DNA from: Iris pallida
Lineage: Eukaryota > Streptophyta > Magnoliopsida > Asparagales > Iridaceae
Assembly: GCA_029216955.1 (NCBI GenBank)
Contig: JANAVB010033217.1
Span: forward strand, 2,119,059-2,183,058
Direction of reading: 5' to 3'
DNA: 64,000 bases
Position numbers and translations under genes: made by a program. The notes under the pieces were generated by a model. The model was not told the origin of the DNA, ran no database searches, and worked only from the letters and a program-made list of their open reading frames with translations. Below, piece by piece: positions 59,407-64,000 of this stretch; within the stretch, counting starts at the first letter, position 1; each line of letters opens with the position of its first letter.

Positions 59407-60667
59407 TCAAAGGTGCCCAAGCTCCCTCTTTAAAAATGAGGGTAAAGCCAATGCAGCCTTATGCAGCTGCCAAAATGCAACAGATTAGCAAGTTGGTTTA
59501 CAGGACATAAAAATTCTTTAAAAACTTACAAAATCCTTCAGAATGGGATACCACATAAGTTCAGTTATGGTAGAAACAAATTTAAACAAGAACATTTAAA
59601 CCCCTCTGGAATTGAATCTGTTCTGCCTAATTCTGAATGTCATCATATTACAGAAATTATAAGATTATCCAACCCTGTCGGCTGAACGATGCTAATTCTG
59701 AAGTCTGCTAATTTACTTTGCATTACCCTTTAGACAATATTAAATATTTCCATTTAGGTTCTTGCATGGATTGCTTGGTTAGCACTTTAAGGTTTGGTTT
59801 GGTATTGTTGCTGTTATTCAAAAAGCAGAAGCATCTTTTGCAATCAAAAGCTGGCCAAAAACTAAACTGGCTTACCAAAAAAATTAAAGAAACAACCAAA
59901 CATGCTGTGCCAAACCAGCCTAAGCCGACAAGGAAAAAGTAAAATGTCAAACTAAATACATCTAAGTAGATGATGTAAATGATAACAGAAACCAAATTTC
60001 ATTTTGTGTGATCTACTTGCGAGTTGCAATACGTGCTGAACCAACGTGTCATCTTTATGGAGTATATAACTATATCCAGACTCTTGGAAGTATTCATGCA
60101 TATACAAAATAACAGACACACTAAAACAACTTTTTAATACAAACTCAATATTCTGCTGCAAAAAAATGATCCAGAGAACTGGGTGCCATAAGTATTACTT
60201 TCCCGTACCACACGAACACTTGGCAAAAATGTAAACAGGAAAGCTATAAATTTAGACAATAATGAGTAATGAAAGAGACATTCAAGATTGTCATGAAACG
60301 AGAATATTCCTATGATCCTATCAGACAGTCAGATCTCCCGAATATCCATAGTCGTTTTTGAAGATAAACTGATAATACATCTACAACAATTAACAGAATT
60401 CTACTAAATAAGCACCAACAACACTACAACCCAAATTCTAAACACCCTTTTTATTTCATAAAGTGCAGCAAGCCAGAACAATTATGATATCAGAGGAACC
60501 ATAAACATAACTTGATCAGACCAATAATTTGAACTACCTCTGAGTTATAGAATCTGAGTTCCCTCCGAGTCTTAAGTGCTTCATCCAGCTTCTCAATTGG
60601 GTTTATTGGATTCAAGAAATCGACAGGAGCGCCATCCGTGGAGCACAACAGAAATCCAATTACACCA
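59407..60667 (-). CDS. Spermidine/spermine synthase, last two coding exons (partial)
   Basis: Aminopropyltransferases add an aminopropyl group from decarboxylated S-adenosylmethionine to putrescine or spermidine. Exon n-1 (60,667-60,538) encodes 43 codons, GVIGFLLCST, VDFLNPINPIEKL and RRELRFYNSE, matching the conserved C-terminal region of plant SPDS/SPMS. The last exon (59,466-59,407) reads LHKAALALPSFLKRELGHL and stop, the usual end (H.AAFALP.FLRRE). Both junctions are GT-AG and phase-consistent; the intron is about 1.07 kb. Upstream exons with the catalytic Asp residues are not found up to the right edge and must lie beyond 64,000. The fragment cannot separate spermidine from spermine synthase; the INPIEKL and FYNSE wording leans towards spermine synthase. 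Confidence 0.85.
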
Positions 60668-61074
60668 CTGCACATTTGATTGGCAAACATACATTAGAGG
60701 AAAAATATTAAAGACTGCAGAGTATCCCTAATTTAAGATCAGGTATTTTCAAAAAAAAAAAATATTTATTAATAATTTACGAAAATGAATAATACAAAGA
60801 AAATATATTCATCAATATTTAGCAGATGCCACTGTAGTAGTATGTATGTTTGTAGTCAGATACACACCCATGGCTAGCAAAATGCATCTACAGCATCAGT
60901 TGTACAGTGCAACAATGAAGGTATTTTTTTCTTTTTTTGTCATTAATGACCGTCCCTATCCTGGGCTACTAGCAGCCAAATGCATCTACAGCATCAGTTG
61001 TACAGTGCAACAATGAAGGTATTTTGTCTTTTTTTGAGACAAGACCAGTCATTGTACAGTGCAACAATGAAGGT

Positions 61075-61212
61075 TTTTCTTTTTTCTTTTTTTGAGATAA
61101 GACCAGTCATTAATGACCGTCCCTATCCTAGGCTACTAGCAGCAAGACCCCCTCCCATTCCCATTTTTATTTTGCCTGGGCTAGGATTCGAACCCACGCC
61201 CACTCCTCCATG
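61075..61212 (-). mobile_element. 5'-truncated SINE-like element
   Basis: On the minus strand GGTTCGAATCC (61,194-61,184) matches the tRNA-type B box. It is followed by a body (CTGCTAGTAGCCTAGGATAG, GGTCATTAATGACTGGTCTT) and an A-rich tail (AAAAAAAGAAAAAAG). ATGAAGGT flanks both sides (61,067-61,074 and 61,213-61,220), a plausible target duplication. Only 18 bases precede the B box, so the A box is missing. A related fragment is at about 60,920-60,976. Confidence 0.55.
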
Positions 61213-61330
61213 ATGAAGGTATTTTACTAAAGACAAGCAATCTCTCTATGACACCAAGGAGCAATCTCCGAGTTACCCTAAATTATAAAGAGTCTAAATG
61301 AAGAAGTAAGATAATACAATTTTCTATAGT

Positions 61331-61762
61331 TAATTGTATTCATCTCGAAGACACATTAAACCAAGAGTGAAAATGAATTATATCCAAAGAGTGGGACAAT
61401 CATTCACAATCAAAATTAATGAGTACCTAAGTTAGCTTGTTATGCATTCCCTGTTATTTGCAAAATGAGAAAATAAACAAACTGCAGTTCCGAGTACTTT
61501 ATTCTGCTACACATTATCAAGACTTTGTAATATATACTTACATAGATAATTGTATTCATCTCGAAGACACATTAAGCCAAAGAGTGAAAATGAATTATAT
61601 CCAAAGAGTCGGACAATCATTCACAATCAAAATTAATGAGTACCTAAGTTAGCTTGTTAGGCATTCCCTGTTATTTGCAAAATGAGAAAAGAAACAAACT
61701 GCAGTTCCGAGTACTTTATTCTGCTACACATTATCAAGACTTTGTAATATATACTTACATAG
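61331..61762. repeat. 216-bp tandem duplication in intron
   Basis: Copies 61,331-61,546 and 61,547-61,762 are almost identical. Each holds TCATCTCGAAGACACATTAA, GGACAATCATTCACAATCAA and CTGCAGTTCCGAGTACTTTA. A diverged third version of the CTTGTTAGGCAT..CCCTG segment appears at about 63,900, beyond the LTR insertion, so the LTR may have separated related intron repeats. Confidence 0.9.
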
Positions 61763-61799
61763 ATTCATATCCGCACATTTAATGTATTTGGACATAAGT

Positions 61800-63350
61800 T
61801 GCTAGTCCTGAGACAGATCAAGATAGAGGAACAGAGGCCAGGAACAGAGAGATCACGCAAGACCTTCCAGGAGATTTGCTCTCTATTCTGATCCTGAAGT
61901 TGTAGTGGAGATCAGAAGTTCATGCAAACAAGTTTGCCCTCTGGTGTCTGAACACTATAAATATTTCAAATTACTACTTCTCGGGATCACAACGCTCTAG
62001 AATCAGAATACGTTCTTCTTTGCAAATGCGTTGCAATTGAGACGGAAAGTTTACAACTTGGAACTCGTTCTTCCTTACAAACACAGTTGTAATTGAGACC
62101 GAACGTTTACAACTAGAAGAAGGAAGATAGAATAATTATTATTCTTGCAGGGGATGTGAAGACCACCATTGCTCAAAGCAAGATTCACCCTCACACGATC
62201 CGTTTCCAGGAACCAGCAAGTTCACAAGAGAACTCCTGGAACGCTCGTAGTCACCTCTGTGTGTGACTCGAACGGACTCTCCAAACTCAACGGACTCCCT
62301 GGACTCCTTTTAATTTCATTTTATGTGTCCCCAAAAGGAGGCATGAGGGCTCTATTTATAGAGAATGGTGGAAACCCCATCTCCATTCCTAGCCGATGTG
62401 GGACTAAAATACCAACTCTTAAAAAAGCAAGATTGATATTCCAAATCCCGCAATCAGTGGAGTCATGCACCAGCGCTTTCTGCGCATATGCGTGCAACAA
62501 CACAACAACAGCTGCTCATGTGCACATAGGCCCAACAGCGTAGTAACTCATGCGCGCTTACGTGCATCAATGCAGCAGCGCCTACGCGTATACTCGTAGA
62601 CGCGCATAGGCGTATAGCCGCGCATAGCCTGCAAAGAGTCATACTGACACAGTCCGCAAATAGGCCGCTCTGCGTCTGCGCATGCACCTCGCGCATAAAG
62701 CTCGCGCACAAGCGCAACAAATGCGCACAAGCGCCATGCGACGATGCTGACATGCAAAGTGTACCATCAAAACGTCACTTTGCGCCCTTGAGTCCGAGTC
62801 CGAGTCCGAGTAGCTAAGCCCCTTTGGGGGGGCATAGCACTTAAGGAAATTTTTCCAAGAGTGACAAAAAGCATAATGCTTCCTTGAGGAGTTTAAACTT
62901 AATCCTACTAGAAAAACATCTCACATCCGCTCAGTCCTGTTCCTCGGATGATTGCTTCTATCGACTGTCCTTCTCTATGATGACTGGGGAAGCCTATCAA
63001 TGTGCAACATTTGCTCAGCTAGTGCTACTCTTTTTGGCATGATCTCGTAAAGAAAGGAAGGCTCATGAATGCCCAATCCCTGGAGGAAGATTATGATTCT
63101 GCTTGTCTGGTCGTACTAGGCCATTAAAGTGTCACTACTGACTATTTTCTTGTATCCCCAAGGAAATCCCATGCATTGAGATAGCAGGTTGGATCGGCAC
63201 CCACCACATGGGTCACCACCCCATGTGCATCTCTCAACACCAAGTATGGTATTATATTGAGATACTCACCTAGAGTGTTTTCCAATGTGGGACTATCTTT
63301 ATAGCTCTTTAGTAGGAAAACCTCTATGAGTATAAGGAAAATCTCCAACG
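61800..63350 (-). mobile_element. Copia-like LTR in the aminopropyltransferase intron
   Basis: Same family as 2,685-3,889 but inverted and longer. The plus strand starts TGCTAGTCCTGAG (LTR end CTCAGGACTAGCA on the minus strand). It holds shared blocks at about 62,180-62,225, the GAGTCC hexamers at 62,790-62,815 and GCTAAGCCCCTTTGGG at 62,813, and ends near AATCTCCAACG at 63,349. Its CGCA-rich tract (62,470-62,760) is absent from the left copy. It carries no coding capacity. Flanks ATAAG and GTAAG could be a mutated 5-bp duplication. Confidence 0.55.
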
Positions 63351-64000
63351 TAAGTATAATCAGAGATGATGTTTTTACCGTAACTAGAAGTAGCTTCTTT
63401 CAATAAACACCAGATGAGTCTAATGGAGTTGCTCCCAAGCAACTAAAAGACACTAACACATTAGAACATTTGGCAAACATGTACAAATTCCTGAAAGATG
63501 TTCTTAATAGGATCCTATACTACCAGAAAGGTGTCCTTATCACAAGTGGAAATAGCTTCTTTGAGTAAAAACTAGATTGGTCTAATAGAATCATTCCGTA
63601 GAAACAATGAAATAAAAGATTTGTCCCCATTAGAATATTTGGCAAACACATAAAAGTTCCTAAAAGTGCTACAAGATGAAACTAGTGAATAGCTACGTGA
63701 GACGGGGAATATGACCTCAGCAATCTGCACCTTATTCGAGAAAATGTAGTGTTTATAATAGAATTTATTTTTCCTTTGAGAAGCAGAGACTGCTACATCT
63801 CTCCACTCCAACAAACAAAATATGTACATAACTACTTCTGATTACCAAAAATTAATCACAGTCCGACAGCAATCACAATCAAACTTTTAAGTCTACCTAA
63901 GTGCAGCTTGTTAGGCATCCCTGCCATATCAGAAGCTTTACGTCAGAAATCTGGTGCTATACTATACGAATGAGAAAAGAAACAAAGTGCAATATTTAAG
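63351..64000 (-). other. Continuation of the intron to the window edge
   Basis: No exon recognised. Two similar blocks, each with AGAAACAATGAA- or AAGCAACTAAAAGA-type words and ATTAGAA(C/T)ATTTGGCAAACA (about 63,461 and 63,633), form a diverged tandem repeat of about 170 bp. CAGGGATGCCTAACAAGCTG (minus strand, near 63,925) resembles the 216-bp repeat. Confidence 0.45.

Larger units (their letters stand above)
60668..61799 (-). other. Aminopropyltransferase intron, proximal part with local repeats
   Basis: Intron DNA upstream of the 60,538-60,667 exon. Contains repeats of GTACAGTGCAACAATGAAGG (about 60,901, 60,999 and 61,054), a truncated SINE and a 216-bp tandem duplication. No coding exon recognised. 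Confidence 0.6.

Noticed and set aside
61184..61194. tRNA gene suggested by the B-box motif
   Set aside because: No cloverleaf, anticodon stem or A box can be formed; an A-rich tail and flanking repeats fit a SINE fragment instead.

Overview
The window is nuclear DNA of a flowering plant. The evidence is GT-AG introns, a plastid-targeted nitrogen-assimilation gene, and a dense load of plant transposons (hAT, CACTA, Mutator-like, Helitron, PIF/Harbinger MITE, gypsy-type and copia-like LTR elements). The GC-rich first exon of the main gene suggests a monocot; I cannot name the species.

Layout. 1-9.5 kb is repeat-rich intergenic DNA: an AT microsatellite, a GTGTC/GACAC motif array, a copia-like LTR, nested Tourist-type MITEs, three Helitron-like elements in a row and a long-TIR Mutator-like element ending about 200 bp upstream of a TATA box. 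9.55-24.5 kb is the one complete gene: NADH-dependent glutamate synthase (NADH-GOGAT, GLT1), + strand. I could place 22 coding exons whose lengths sum to 6,564 bp (2,187 aa). It has a 5'-UTR intron and a short promoter with TCP-type and TATA motifs. 25.2-27.0 kb holds a strong foldback and a decayed plant-mobile-domain (PMD) gene.

27.0-53.9 kb is a set of nested insertions. A non-coding LTR-type repeat (27,020-53,936) was hit by a Pack-CACTA element (28,209-34,106, 3-bp duplication GAG) and by an hAT element (36,239-50,651, 8-bp duplication TCTCACGA). The hAT transposase gene was in turn interrupted by a 10.7-kb CACTA element (38,413-49,107). The first CACTA carries fragments of three unrelated host genes in one orientation: VPS18, a ubiquitin-like-domain gene and the katanin p80 (KTN80) gene. 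The second carries its own decayed TNPA- and TNPD-type genes plus an ABCB-transporter exon fragment.

54-58 kb has a gypsy gag relic, a (TA)47 microsatellite and a second hAT relic. 59.4-60.7 kb has the last two coding exons of a spermidine/spermine synthase gene on the minus strand. Its next upstream intron extends past the right edge and contains a SINE-like fragment, a 216-bp tandem duplication and an LTR of the family seen at 2.7-3.9 kb, in opposite orientation.

Functionally the two host genes are independent: GLT1 makes glutamate in plastids from glutamine and 2-oxoglutarate, and the right-hand gene belongs to polyamine synthesis. Everything else coding appears to be transposon-derived or captured. 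No rRNA, tRNA gene or CRISPR array was seen.
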